Source of the DNA: Elgaria multicarinata webbii
Lineage: Eukaryota; Chordata; Lepidosauria; Squamata; Anguidae
DNA: 64,000 bases
Reading direction: 5' to 3'
Assembly: GCF_023053635.1 (NCBI RefSeq)
Contig: NC_086188.1
Location: forward strand, 2,001,001-2,065,000
Made by a program: the position numbers and the translations under genes. Within the stretch, counting starts at the first letter, position 1. Every line of letters begins with the position of its first letter. The notes under the pieces were generated by a model, which saw only the letters and a list, made by a program, of their open reading frames with translations, searched no databases and was not told where the DNA came from. Shown here one piece after another: positions 33,415 to 46,400 of this stretch.

Positions 33415-34027
33415 AGGGGGCTGAGGGAGGGAGGGGAGGGATGGAGGGGGGCGGGCGGGCGCCGAGGCGGCGGCGGCAGCGAAGGCTCCTTTCAGCCCCC
33501 CACCATGGCGGGGAGGAGCCCGGCGAGGGAGAGAAAAGAGGGGCAGGTCGTGAGGGAGGGAGGCGCCCCCTCAGGCAGGCAGGCAGGCGGTCGCTGCCCC
33601 CTCCCCTCACACACACAGGTGACAGCGCGACGCCATGTTGGAGGAGCAGCAGCAGGACTGGGGGTGGGGGTGGGGGGCAAAGGCGGCCCCGGCATGCACC
33701 GCGCGGGCGCTGAGAGACAGCGAGGGAGCGCGCGCGAGGAACAGGCCCCCTCCCCTCCTCTTCCTCCTCCTCCTCCTCCTGAGCTCGCGCCCTCGTCTCT
33801 CCGTCTGACAGAAAAGCCGGCGGGGGGCCGCGGAGAGTGAGTGAGTGAGTGACGGACTGACTGAGGTAGGGGAACAACGAGGGGGGCGGGGACAGGGCGG
33901 CCGGGGCCCTCTCATTGGTCCCGGGAAGCATGGAGGCCGCCCATTTCAAGCCGGCGGCTCCGCCCCTCCTCCCCGGTGCCCCTCCTCCCCCGCTCAGGCT
34001 CAGCCTGACTAGACTTGCCTCGTCCTT

Positions 34028-34105
34028 CCCGTCCAGATGCGCTGGACTACTGCTCCCATTATCCCCAGGCAGCAGGGATGAAGGGAGTTGTAGTCCCACA
34101 GGGCA
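34028..34105. mobile_element. Palindromic MITE fragment at the HECTD4 promoter edge
   Basis: CTGGACTACTGCTCCCATTA and AAGGGAGTTGTAGTCCCACA form inverted arms, directly upstream of the HECTD4 CpG island. Confidence 0.65.
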
Positions 34106-34311
34106 CCAGGGTGGGAGAAGGGTCCTTTATTCCCCTCAGAGAACGCTTCTGCAGGGTTCTTTCCCCTCAGGTTTCGTTGCCTCACGCACTCTCTCACTCG
34201 TTCCATCACCATTATCACCACTATAATAATAATTATTGTACAAGGTGTATTAAAACAAAACGTGTTCCTTCCTCACCTCAGGATTATCTCACCACCGTCA
34301 CCACCACATAC

Positions 34312-34446
34312 AGCAGCTTTCCCCAAATCAATGCCCTCCAGATGTTTTGGATTACAACACCCATCACCTCTGCTCATTGGCTATGCTGCCTGAGGCTGAT
34401 GGGAGTTGTAGCCCAAACATCTGGAGAGCACCAGTTTTGAGATGGC
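34312..34446. mobile_element. Palindromic MITE (GTTGTAGTCC type)
   Basis: TGCCCTCCAGATGTTTTGGA at the left pairs with AACATCTGGAGAGCACCAGT at the right; the middle holds TGATGGGAGTTGTAGCCC. About 135 bp. Confidence 0.8.
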
Positions 34447-34795
34447 TGCCCCTCATAATATCTCTCTTAGAACAAACAAAATCCACTCTTTTTATCTACT
34501 ACATACCAATAGCCTTTTAAATCACAACAACAATAATTTCTTTAAGTTGTATTCACATAGCCTTAAAATGTGTCAGAGGGTGGTAGTAACCAGCCCCGAT
34601 GAGGCGAGCTTCTGTTAGTTATGTCTGTTCTTTGAGGAAGGACAGAGAAATGGCTGCTAAATTTAATTTGCAATTTCCCTATCAGTTATAAAGAAACTTT
34701 ACCAAAATAATAAAAGTACGTTAATGTGGCTAGCCCACCAAGTTGTGCCTTGGCCGGCCAGCCAGCCAGTCTTTGCATTTCTATGTCTGGTGCTA

Positions 34796-35033
34796 TATAG
34801 ATGTTGTACTGCAGGGTTGACATATTTTGCTATATAAAAGAGGAATTCTCCCTTTTATCAAGTCCATTACATTTTTATGTATGACGAGTTTGGAATCTTT
34901 ATCTTATTCATGAACTTAAGATAAACTAATATATACCAATGTACAGACACATGCTAATTTATATTAGATTACCCATGTATATGAACATCAGAAATAAATA
35001 TTCCAAAATCCTAATACGTTCCGAATAAAATAT
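34796..35033 (+). repeat. Direct duplication, copy 1
   Basis: From TATAGATGTTGTACTGCAGG to CGAATAAAATATT it matches 39,117-39,361 base by base apart from a few substitutions and one 4-bp insertion. AT-rich, no coding capacity. Confidence 0.9.
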
Positions 35034-38000
35034 TGGAAACAAGCAAACATGTCAAGGATCAAACTTGAAGAACATTAAGAGAGCGCCATCCTATGAGTAT
35101 CTACATGGCCACTTAGTAGTTATGCTACTAGAGGAGGAGGTGGAAGTATGAGAAAATGCAGTTTCCTGGTTGTATCACATCTTTGCATTTGTTTGATGAG
35201 TTGAGCTGGGTTCAATCAAGTGCAGAAGCCAAACCCCCTATATTCCACTATAATAGAATATTTGCAATCTGTGTGCCATACATAATAAAATATGATCACA
35301 GCTGAGATTACATATGAAACCTTCATGCTCCATTTGTAGCCTCACAGCCTGATGAGCCGAAAATTGAACTTTGCTGGTGTGTGCGTGCGAGAGACACACA
35401 ACCCCCAACAGTACTTGGAAATTACTCCTCCAGCTCCATACGAGTGGAGCATTGTCTTAAGAGAACTGAGATTTTTTAGAAAAGGTTAGAGGTGTACAAA
35501 TCCATCCTAACTGTAGCTCTTAAACCACATTTGTCCAGTTCCAACATACACACCAAATCATGGTCAAAGAAACTTAACTATACCCTGGAATCAGTGACTA
35601 AACTCAATGGGCAACTGTGGTTTACCATAAAATCTGAATGAACAAACAGCATACGTGTTTAATCTGTCCCTGGAAGAGTGCTGAGTAACAAAAGCCAAAA
35701 ATTGGCACAACCATTCTTAAGGCTCATTGTTTGGAAGCTCAACTCAGAGCTTGGGTTCTAAACCATCATTACCATGAACCATGGTTTAACGTGATGTCTG
35801 AATGGAGCCAACACTGCTTTCTCTATTGTGTGTCAATAGAGACACACAATGAGATGAGCGGAGATCTCCGTGTGTGATGGTCTCTGCTAGGCAAACATCC
35901 CCAAAATCAAAGCAAGTGCTGTTAGATACAGTCATGATGATTATGTATTTTCAATGTTTCTATCTTGCTGCAGATCTGTGTCCCTTTTTCGTCCTTTTTT
36001 TTTGCGATTTGTCCATTCTAAACACCAGGCAGGATGCCTCCGTTGGCCTTGTAGGAAATCTTACCCTTGCTTTGTCCTTGGGTTCAAATGTATTTTTATT
36101 TTACATTTTGGGTCAGATGTTGCTGACAATTATTGCAAACCTGATAGGAAGATGTAAGTGGTACCCAAGGCTGGATAGTGTTTTTCATCTCCATCCCCCA
36201 GGTGATTGATTGTGCCACGGGCATTTCAGTAAGAGACCCACACAAGTCTGGTTTACAATGTAAGGGGCAAGAGGTCGAATTATTGAACAGAATACATACG
36301 AAACAGCCATCAGCGACTGATGCAGGGACCAAAAAGATTTCTTCAAAGGAAATGAATAGTAGCTTTTGATTTTCCCACCTCACGAACCAGTACGGCTAGC
36401 TTAGTTTTCTTACAAAGTTGGTTTAATTTGGTATTAAGATGTTTACGTATAGTTTTATATGTTCAGTATGCCACCTAGTTTTTAGAAATATTAATTAAAA
36501 TATTTAACAAAGCTACTCATTTGAACCCAAATAAAGATGGCGCCAGAGGGTAGCACTTTGCTTCACAGCCTTCTTTTAATCATTGTCAATTTCATCCCCT
36601 AAAATGGCTCAGTTACATCCCTGAAATATCCCCTAAACAGGGACACACACAGGTCTTTGATTCTGAATATGTACCTGGAATTAAATTCCATTGACTCTCG
36701 GGCAAATACACTTGGGAATGAGCCATCAGGCGTTTGCTTTGATTAAACTGAACCAGGCGTGATCAAAATCACACACTCACCCTGTAGAACATTAGTAATC
36801 ATAATCAAGTTTATGACATGACTGGATGTTACCTCCCTGCCAAAACCTTGTCAAAATGGAACCCATCAGATGTCGGACTCAGGAAACACTGGTTAAGAAA
36901 AGGTTAAACAAAGCTGTGTCACCATGACTAGTCCAGATGGAGAAATACAAAACTTGAAAGTTACTCAAACCCATAGGTGAGAAGTGGGCAAAACCTGTTC
37001 CTCATTGGAGTGGGGAAAGGGCACATCTCTGCCCCAAGGAGCTTACAAATTCACATGACCCGTGTTTTGTTTGAAAGGGTGAATCTCTAAATTGGACACT
37101 TCCCCATTTTTGGCCATATTTGTCTGCTTGTGCTGGTGAAACAATTGAACCATTACCTCTGTCTGCATTACTAAAAACTCTTCTTTGGAAGGAAGCCCCA
37201 CTAAACCCATATAGGGCTTTTCACGGGGAAAAAAAGTAAGTGATGAGTGAATTATGTCTTGAATTCTTCCAAAAGGTCTTATTTTACATATAAATTTCCA
37301 AGTGGTGCAGCATAATTCAATGCATGTGCTCAACATATGCGCAGGGACTTATTCCCAGGTAAATGCATTTACGATTGCAGCCTTAGAAGTCTTCTGGATG
37401 GACGACGATGTGCTTTTATTACGTTGTAATCCTTTTTGCTCTTCAAACCAACCCTTCCCATTTTGTGTGCCTGGTTTCCAAGTCTTTTTTTCTCCCCAGT
37501 TTCAATATTTTCTTGCTGTAGCAGCGATTTCCAGGCTCCTAAAATTCATGCTATTACTATTCAGGAGGACGGGACGCTATCCACGTGTGACAATGTTGGT
37601 CTCTCTCCATTACACAGCAGAACTAATCCTGAAATAGCATCAGGTACACCGGGTGGTTATTCATCCTGTTCAACTTAAATTGCTTTACAAATGGCCCAAG
37701 TGCCATCTGATAACAGGCTTGTTGCACTGCTGCGCACTGAGAGAGAGAATGAATAAATGCCAGCTGCATCAGTGGCGGCTCTGACTTCAGCGGGGCATTT
37801 TAAGCCAAAAAGTCAAAATAACCAGTGAATCCTTATAATGTATTTTTGGACAAAATGCAACTCACAAAACTATTTCAGGCCGAAGAATAGAGGATAAGCA
37901 TGAACTGAGTAATAAACTGTGGGGGGTGGGGTTATTTTATTGACCCATAATGTTTTATGGGGATCCCATCTACATCTGTTGTCCCCTGGATTTTGGGATG

Positions 38001-38487
38001 GAAAAATAATGCCGCCTGCAAAACTGGCATAGAAAGATTAAGAACTACCATCCAGTAGTTCCCCAGCAGGGGATGTGGCCCTTAGATTAAGCTGCCAAGC
38101 AGAGACTGCCAACACCAGCCTATATCATGACACATATCTAGCACATCACACGGTGAGCAGTCACCATGCTCTACAAAGGCTCATTCCCTTGCACTTCCAG
38201 ATTGCTGATGAGACTTGTCAAGCATTTGCAAGGGCAATTTCCTGTCATTTCCTTTTTTATTTATTTAATTGGAGCTCCTGGGCACTGTCATTCCTATGGC
38301 ATGAAAAGTTGCTGGACGGGTTTCGAAGGATGGAGACAGGCTTTAATTTACTGCTCTTGGAGCAGGACTCAATACTCTGTCTCGCTTGATTGGCTATTTT
38401 TGTAGGATTATCCACCCATATCTTTCACCAAAGGGGCCCTGGCAAACACAGGACCTGGGATGCTGCCTTATATCAGCTTAGGCTATG

Positions 38488-38816
38488 ACTGGGTTCAAAC
38501 AACACAATAACCCACAACCAAGGTTGAGCATGGGTTGTCATTGAACTGTGGGTTGACATCAACATGTGGATTATCATGTCTGAATCCACCTGCACTAACA
38601 AACCATGGTTTGTTAACCACAAACCATCCACAAAGAGAACCCATGGTTTGTTACGGAGTTGTGATCTGAGGGTTGTTCATGGTTAACAAAACTTCATTTG
38701 TTATTGTGGCTGGGTTCCAACAACACAACAACCAACATTTCAACAACAATCCAGGGTTCAACGACAACCCATACTCATCTCTTGACTATGGGTTATCATG
38801 TTGTGTGAACCCAGTC
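38488..38816. mobile_element. hAT-like MITE with CTGGGTTC ends
   Basis: Left end CTGGGTTCAAACAACACAAT and right end ATCATGTTGTGTGAACCCAG are inverted. Flanks GGCTATGA and TCTATGGA look like a worn 8-bp target duplication, as hAT elements make. Inner copies of AACCATGGTTTGTTA suggest internal duplication. Confidence 0.65.
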
Positions 38817-38937
38817 TATGGATGCCAGGGATTATTGAACTTGGACTTTCTACATGGAATGTGTCACTATGGTTTCTTTCCAGTCTGTGAGACGATCCAG
38901 GACAATTAAGGGAGATCTACATTTCATAAATACTTTC

Positions 38938-39010
38938 CACATGTTGTCCAACTTCATCTGCCATCAGCCCCACCCAGCATGGCTAATGGGCAGGGAGTGC
39001 CATGCTCTAA
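38938..39010. mobile_element. Palindromic MITE fragment
   Basis: ACATGTTGTCCAACTTCATC, then CATCAGCCCCACCCAGCATG and GGCTAATGGGCAGGGA: worn half of the GTTGTAGTCC family. Confidence 0.5.
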
Positions 39011-39116
39011 GCTGACAAATTAGGTACCCAGTCATCCATCAGTAGCTATCATTAAACTGTTGTCCATCCTTTCTGCAAAATATACAAGTACCTGTCTTCC
39101 CATCCAGATTCAAAGT

Positions 39117-39361
39117 TATAGATGTTGTACTGCAGGATTGACATATTTTGCTATATAAAAGAGGAATTCTCACTTTTATCAAGTCCATTACATTTTTATG
39201 TATGATGATTTTGGAATCTTTATCTATCTTATTCGTGAACTTAAGATAAACTAATACATACCAATGTACAGACACATGCTAACTTATATTAGATTACCCA
39301 TGTATATGAACATCAGAAATAAATATTCCATAAACCTAATATGTTCCAAATAAAATATTCC
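39117..39361 (+). repeat. Direct duplication, copy 2
   Basis: Same orientation as copy 1, 4.3 kb away, about 95% identical by eye. A tRNA-derived SINE starts about 17 bp after its end. Confidence 0.9.
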
Positions 39362-39377
39362 AAAACCGTCATACGTA

Positions 39378-39595
39378 GAGCCAGTGTGGTGTAGTGGTTA
39401 GAGACTCGGGCGATCCGGATTCTAATCCTCACTGGGTGACTTTGGCAAGTCAGGGACTCTCAACCTAACCTACCTCACAGGGCTGTTGTGAGAATCAAAT
39501 GGAGATGAGGAAGACCATGTGATCTGCCTTGGGTTCCCCTGCGAGACAAAAAAAAGGCAGGATATAAAAATAATGATGAAAATAAAAATATTTGC
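39378..39595 (+). mobile_element. tRNA-derived SINE (GAGCCAGTGTGGTGTAGTGG)
   Basis: The tRNA-like head has A box TGTGGTGTAGTGG and a weak B box. The body ACCTACCTCACAGGGCTGTT and an A-rich tail follow. Same family at 43,958 (minus) and 49,339. Confidence 0.85.
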
Positions 39596-39608
39596 CCTAA
39601 TTTTTCAA

Positions 39609-39772
39609 TCATAGAATAGCAGAGTTGGAAGGGGCCCACAAGGCCATCGAGTCCAGCCCCCTGCTCAATGCAGGAATCCACCCTAAAGCATCCCTGACAG
39701 ATGCTTGTCCAGCTGCCTCTTGAAGGCCTCTAGTGTGGGAGAGGCCACAACCTCACCAGGCAACTGATTCCT
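39609..39772 (-). mobile_element. CR1 LINE, 3' end
   Basis: Minus-strand CR1 tail: starts CATAGAATAGCAGAGTTGGA on the plus strand and runs through GCATCCCTGACAGATG into the ORF2 end. 5'-truncated. Confidence 0.9.
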
Positions 39773-39984
39773 ATGCAATAAGCATAGCAAGACTCAATAA
39801 TTAAAACCCCGAGATCTTCCAATTAAAAGGTGTCATCACGAACATATTATCTACGGATTAACAAAAGCCTCAGTACGAAGAATCCAATCTCCTCAAGTGT
39901 TGCCCAGTGATAATAAAGTCTACTGGGTTCATCAAAGATAGCAATATTGGTTATCTCTACTTGATAGAACAAATACAAATTTAA

Positions 39985-40391
39985 GATATGAATATACCCG
40001 GTCATTATATTCAACATCTAAGGTCCTCCTCCGGGTGCCTACTCTGAGAGAGGCTCAGAGTGTGGCAACAAGGGACAGGGCCTTTTCAGTGGTGGCCCCC
40101 ACTGTGGAATGATCTCCCTGATGAGGCTCACCTGGCGCCAACGCTGCTATCTTTCCGGCGCCAGGTTAAGACTTTCCTCTTTGCCCAGGCATATGGCGGC
40201 ACATCTTAATCACCCACATTTAGTTTTTTGATGGTTTTTAATGCTTTATGTGTGTATGTTCTGTGTTTTAGAATTTTAAATTTTGTATACTCATTTTTAT
40301 CTTAATTTTAGAATTTCTGTAAACTGCCCAGAGAGCCCTGGCTATGGGAGCGGTATATAAGTGCAATAAATAAATAAATAAAATAAATAAG
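39985..40391 (+). mobile_element. L2-like LINE, 3' end
   Basis: ATATTCAACATCTAAGGTCC, then ATCTTTCCGGCGCCAGGTTA and CTCTTTGCCCAGGCATATGG, ending CCCAGAGAGCCCTGGCTATG with a TAAA tail. It matches the minus-strand copy at 57,136. Confidence 0.8.
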
Positions 40392-43230
40392 ACATAAAGA
40401 GCTTTTGAATTTTATATGGGTGGCAGCTCAACTAATTTGGAGAAAGGAAACTCAATGTCGATATGGAAAAATAAGTTATTGTCTATCGCCCTGATAGAGA
40501 AATTATTAAATCAGGTTAGGCGACAAAGGTCTGAACACTAAGGTTTGCTTCTATGGAAATTGGGCAGCTTCCATAAATTTTGCAATTAATTCAAACAAAA
40601 TAGAATCTCCATACTCACAGGGACCCTGTTGGAATGATGCCTTGATATAAATGAACATAATTCATGATTTACAAATAAGAGGCAAAAGGTTGCTTAATTT
40701 TTGTATAAATTTGGAATCCTGAAATTAAATTGAAAAATAATTCAGTTCTAGGAATGTAACGTACCCACTGATTGTCTTGTTCTTATCTTATAGTTTCATT
40801 ATAAAGTTATAAACCAGTATGTACTATATCATTTTTTTTAAAAAATATGAAACTCACTAAAAATATTTGGGGGGGAAAGATGGCATTAACAGCCATATTC
40901 ATATTTTTTCTCCTTATGAACGAAAGACGGGTGTTGGATACTTCACAGTGACGCAACGGGAGAAAGCTTTGGACTGCTGTCAAAACGTTTTAACCAAGGA
41001 AAGAAAATGTTTTCAAGCTGGATGGAAAAACTCCCCGCCCCATTCCTTTTGGGCTGTAAATCTGTACCCCTAGCCAAAAGATGTACACAGGAATGAACAT
41101 GGGAGTCTGGACCCTTGTTTAGCTTATTGAGCGACCTTCCATTTGCAAGAAGGCTCCATGAAAGGGATGCTTCGAAGGGCTGGCGTGAAGGACAGCAAAA
41201 CTCAGTGGGCGGAGGTGAGCTGGGGCAGGCTCTGTGGTGTGAAAGTGGAGCATAAACACACGTATTTTCTGAATGAAGCCCCATACTATAGGACGATGCA
41301 ACTCCTCTCTCAGCTAAGCTCGCTACCAAAGCCAACTGCCTGAAGCATCCCGTGGCCTTCTTCCCGGGCAACCCAGCCTCACGTCATTTCCCCCTTTCCC
41401 CCCTCTGTATTGGCAAGCCACCTTCGGCTTTTTTGCAGGATGCTTTACAACAAGCAGATCCGACGCTGGTGAAGGGCACCGCTAAATTTGCGTAGCTATT
41501 TTGGGAAGTGGATACCTTTGAAACGTTTCCTCTTGGCCACACCAAGCACGTGCGAGGAAGAGAAAGCCTCGGCCCTTCTTCTGCCCACAGCAAAAAGCAA
41601 TGACTCAGCAAAGCTGGGCAGCAGCAAAACGACCTGCTGGCTTAAAAGAAGGACGTGCAAAGGCCCAAGAACACAACAGGGCTCTCAACCAGCTGAGAGA
41701 GACAACAGTCTATGTAGAGCAGCCTACAGATTTACTGGGTTCCGCCCCCCCTCCCCGCCACTTGTCTCATTGGGTGAACATTTTGAACAGAGGAAGCTAG
41801 CCTCTTGCTGAGCATAACTGACATGGATGGCTCAAGGCATTCCCCTCTTCAGGGAATCCAAGCCTGCACCCATTTCCCTAGCTGCCATCTCCCCACCTGC
41901 ACAAGAACACAGGGAAAAGATGAGAACCAGACCCCACCCACCCCCAGCCAGGGATTATGCACATAGTAGCCCAAAACATCTGGAGGGCCCCTAAATTGCC
42001 CAGGGCTACATTTCTTAAATTGCCCATTGGAGGCATTGAGCCTGAAAGGGTATCTAGAAATGCAAACCATCAACAATCCAAAATCTTTGCCTTTTGTTAT
42101 GCTGAATAAGCTGAACCTTAAAAAAAACCAGCTTATTTTTTTGTGCTTTGGACATGAAGCTGAAACATGGTCACCCCCTTATATTGTAAAGCACGGGAAA
42201 AAGGAAATTAAACTCAGGCTGGTCTTTTTACACTTTTGAGGAGTCATAATGGCTTGCTTGATACAGCCAGCCAGACCTCCAAGTCAAAATATTGCCTGCT
42301 AGCTCCCCCTACTGACAAATGACCAGGGGCCAACCAGATTTACAAACTTCATTGCCAAGCCTGGAGAGAAAGCTTGAGTCTTCTGAATAAAAGGTGAACA
42401 GCACAAAAGCAGATTCGGTTTGAAATACAAGGAAAGAATTGCCCACTTGTGACCAGTAATTCTTCCATGAACTTTAATACCAGCTTTAATACCAACCCCA
42501 GTCCCTTTTCTAGACCAGGGTAGGGAATTTGACACCCTCCAGATGTTTAGTACAGCAGATAGCCTTCCCCTGATCAAGACAGAATGCAAACCAGTGTCCA
42601 CAGCCTGCCAAAGAATTAGTTACACTGAGCTTAGGACAACCCTGTAATGCTAGAGAGTTGCCAGCCACTTCTGTCAGGACTAAGCACACTCTTAGACCAA
42701 AGATAGAAAAAAGCCAGAGCGATGTCTACAACACCAAAATACAAACAAGCCAGGCTGAATGCGAAAGGGGTGTTTAAGACCCTTATCCAGGGTCACACAA
42801 ACCTGGAACAGGGTCTAAACACACCTGCTTGCCTGGAGGTATGCAGTTAGAATGCAAATGCTGAACTACAGTCCAAAAGCCCCCAAACTCTCCCCCACCA
42901 ACTTAGGAAATCACCAGTCTTTTTATGGGTTTACTGCAACGAACATATTGGAATCCTGACCATGCCTGCTTGAAGAGCGAGGAGTAGGTGGGCAAGGAAC
43001 CGTCAGTAAGGAGACGGCTCCCAGCCTAGGTTCAGTGAGAAGGGAAATCACTGCTAAAGAAGGGAAATCTCAAAGGAAAGCCACGCAACAACCCCCCACC
43101 AAGCCCTAATTTTCTCAACAAGGCAACAATGGGCAGTATCTGTTCAAGGCGAGATAAACCAGAATAAAACGTGAGAAAAGAAATGGGACTAGCAGAGGCT
43201 TTGGTGGGTTATTTTTTTTCTTTCCAAACG

Positions 43231-43236
43231 TTTACT
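43231..43236 (-). terminator. RPL6: Probable poly(A) signal of RPL6 (AGTAAA)
   Basis: AGTAAA on the minus strand lies about 20 nt after the stop codon, giving the very short 3' UTR usual for ribosomal protein mRNAs. It is a known weaker variant of AATAAA; no AATAAA is closer. Confidence 0.6.
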
Positions 43237-43256
43237 GTGGTGTTTCCAGATTATAT

Positions 43257-43409
43257 TTAGAAGACCAATTTGTGAGGATAAACTCCGTTAGAAAGTGAAA
43301 ACGTTGAACGCAGGTAGCCCCGAAGCTGAGGCATCTTCTTGATGAGTGGCAGGATCTGGGAGTCCACGGCCTTCTGGTCCGCCTTGCGTCGCTCTGTGAT
43401 CTCGTATTT
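43257..43409 (-). CDS. RPL6: RPL6 coding exon 6 (last, with stop)
   Basis: After CCCTCTCAG it encodes [20 protein letters not shown], then [19 protein letters not shown] and [10 protein letters not shown], followed by TAA at 43,257-43,259. Confidence 0.95.
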   Translation of the reverse strand, partial: KYEITERRKADQKAVDSQILPLIKKMPQLRGYLRSTFSLSNGVYPHKLVF

Positions 43410-46400
43410 CTGAGAGGGGGAAGAGAGCGTGCAAATTATTGAGCGATTTCCGAGCGTCCTTTACTTTAGGTGGGAGCTGAAAGCCCCCTGCATCAGGGGC
43501 CCCCAGCAGCCCATGACGCCTTCCCTCTTCTCTCAGCTGCTCTAGACTGGCATGCCAAAATATACTTCCAACTACTCTGGTGCTGTGATTAAACGAGTTG
43601 TTCTTTGGAATATGAGCCTGGCAAAACGCTCCTTCATGATACTGCCAAGCACAGGAGCAAAAGACCCCAGGACAAAAGGGCTGCCCCCCCTCCCCAATCT
43701 CAGTTAAAGGGTCAAAGCTAACTTTTTACATGAGGTGAGATCTGCAAACCATAGAACGACCACTAGAGGTGGGAAGGTTTGGAGGAGCGGGACAGAGAAT
43801 AAAGAAAAATGGGTGTGTGGAGGGGGAAATCCGTCCCCTACCACCAATTTCCCAAAAAATCTCTGGGAAAAAACTGCCCCCCAACAATTTTCTCTCCAAA
43901 GGCCTTTGCATCTCTAAACCCCCAAGGCATTTTCTTTATAAACCTGGCCATATTTATTATTATTGCATTTATGCCTTTTTTCTTCTAAGGAACCCAAGGG
44001 GGCGTACATATCCTCCTCCTCTCCATTTTATCCTCACAACAACAACCCTGTGAGGTGGGTTCGGCTGAGAGCCTGTGACTGGCCCAAAGCCATCCAGTGA
44101 GCTTCCATGGCCGAGTGGGGACTAGAACCCAGATCTCCCGACTCCCAGTCCGACACTTCAGCCACTACACCACACTGGCTCTCACATTTGTTCTGCACAA
44201 GGCAGCCTCTTTTGCAGCAGGTAGGCAAATCCCAGCCTGATACCCATCACCCAACTTCACCCAGACGGCCAGAGGCACAGCAGGCTCCCTGAACTCATTC
44301 CGATTCAGAACTCCCTAAAAGTAACGCTGGAAATTTGGATTTTAAGGTACGCTTGAACTACAACAAGCAGATCTATCAGCTGATCTTAGCAGTGGTGCTC
44401 CTGGGCATGTTATTTTTTGTTTATTTTGCTTTCTTATGTATGGATAAGAGGATGGCTTTTTAAAGAGGAAAAAACCTACAATATTTCCCTTCAAAGACTT
44501 ACCGCATTTCTAAATTGAGGAGAGTGCCTAATTTTGGATACTTAATTAAGGTGCCCATGGAGCCCTTCCCAGCTGACTTAGACCAACCTTCCCCAAACTG
44601 GTGCCCTCCAGATGTACTGAACTACAATTCTCAGCGTACCCCAGCCAGCTATGCGCACACACACAACACACCTCTTTCTCAGTGTCAAATATTTCACCCT
44701 CTTGGTGTTTGGGTTTACGCAGCCTCTTCTTCTTGAAGTAAAGATCGCTGAGGTGCTTTGGAAGTTTTACGCCAGAGATGTCAACCTTGGTCGAAGTGGC
44801 AATGACGAATTTCTGGTGAGCCCTGCGCAGTGGAACACGGTTTATCACCAAGGGCCCTGAGGAGAAGAGGCAGAAGGAAGAGGGTTATTACGTGGTGGCC
44901 TCAAAGTACCAGGAAATGGCCCGGCCCCCTCCTCAAAACAACCACGCAGCACCAGTTGAAACCATCAGCTGAGAAAAAACACGCTTATCTAACAGTCCTG
45001 GGCTCTAGAAGAAAATACAGCCAACACAGGAAACATCCAGAATACTCCGCAAAATGCATGAACATTTCTTTTTACTTATTTACAAGTACCTAACATTCCA
45101 CCCTTTGGTACCAAGACTTCCAGAGTGGCTTTCAAAAATTTAAAAGAAATAAACCAACCACTACAACATTCCCAAGTGGTATGTGACTATTTTATTGCTC
45201 TTGTTGCGAACGTTACTTTAATTCTTGAAAGCCGCTCTGGAAATGCCATGTGTCACGTGTGCTACTTGTTCTCTTTTTTCTTGCACTCTCAGTCCCCTCC
45301 CCTGCAATATGGAGGTATCATAATACTGACCTACCTCACAGGGTTGTTGTAAGGATTACAACTACGTAATATATACAAAAGGCTTTGACACATCATACAA
45401 ATGCATCATCTAGGAGAAAATATGTTTACTATTCAACCCCATTTTTACTATTTAGTCGTACTTTTCTAACACAATATATAAGCTTCCAGAGGCGTAGCTG
45501 TGTCCATTGCCTATGCTGGCTGGGAATGATGTGACTTGTAGTCCAACACATGTGAGGGGCCAACAGGTTGGGGAAGGGTGCCTTTAAAGGCCAACACATC
45601 TATTATGGCACCTGCTTTTGTGCACTCCCGCCCACTTACAAATTCCACGAAATAATTGAAAGCAGCAGAAACAAGGATCGGAACAGGGTGAGTTAGGCTA
45701 AGGGCCCGGAGCTTTCATTGAACTGGCCCTGGCCACCACTGGCACCACAAACTGCCTCCCCACTCCCTTGACAACTGCTTGCTGGGAAGCCCCGCTTACC
45801 CTTCCGGTAAAGCACAGGACCACACTGTTACATGCAAAGACCAGCTTACCTGTTACAAGCAACAGACCGCTTCCAAGTTGCTTCAGGAAGACCACCCGCT
45901 AGAAAAACAAGACAGAGCAGGTTTGTAAACATGAGAACTAGAAGGCAAGATCCCTGATGCTGGACCAGACCAAGGGTCCACCCAGCTGCCCTTGGGAAAC
46001 CCACAAGCAGGACACCTTCCCACCCACGACCCCCAGCAAGCGCTGGACATAGGCACACCGCCTCTGATACCAGAAGCTGCATAGAGCCAATCAGGACCAG
46101 TGGCCACTAATAGGCTTCCCCTCCAAGAATTCCAGTAAAGCTGGAACCAGAGAGAAAGGAATGCAAATCAGGGAGCTGCTGTCCCTCCAACAGACCGGCC
46201 ACTGGGGTTCCCCTTACCTTGCCTCGGTGGCGACCAGTGAGGAGGATCAGAACGGTCCCCGGGGTGATTGAAGTCCGCAGTTTCCTCTTGTGCAGGGCAA
46301 AGTTCTTTTTGCCGTGACTCAGGAGTTTGCGGGGTACATCTTCCGTCGGGTAATACCTAGGCTAAAGACAGGGAAATAATAATATTGCAGTAGAGTTTTG

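Larger units (their letters stand above)
33100..34020 (-). promoter_or_regulatory. HECTD4: CpG island and promoter region of HECTD4
   Basis: A dense CpG-rich stretch covers exon 1, the 5' leader and the upstream region. On the gene's strand it holds a CCAAT box (inverted at 33,913-33,918), a YY1-type AACATGGCG (33,631-33,639), many GC boxes and an eight-unit CAG run. No TATA box is seen. The start site is probably between 33.6 and 33.9 kb, by inference from these motifs. Confidence 0.7.
34021..43230. other. HECTD4-RPL6 intergenic region
   Basis: About 9 kb without a gene I can support. Repeats are listed separately (34,028-34,446; 34,796-35,033; 38,488-38,816; 38,938-39,010; 39,117-40,391). 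Stretches 35.1-38.4 kb and 40.4-43.2 kb contain only short chance frames. CCATGGTTTAAC-type repeats recur near 35.5-35.8 kb, probably a worn DNA element. Confidence 0.6.

Noticed and set aside
32987-34099. A 370-codon open frame on the minus strand across the HECTD4 CpG island
   Set aside because: It is Pro/Arg/Ser/Gly-rich as GC-rich DNA gives, ends in a His run from ATG repeats and overlaps the true exon 1 in another frame.
39772-39985. AT-rich DNA between a CR1 end and an L2-like copy as a possible further element
   Set aside because: No terminal repeats, coding traces or second copy in the window could be found.
45390-45420. A TGATGA-like box on the minus strand in an RPL6 intron as a possible C/D snoRNA
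   Set aside because: No matching D box or terminal stem was found at the right distance.
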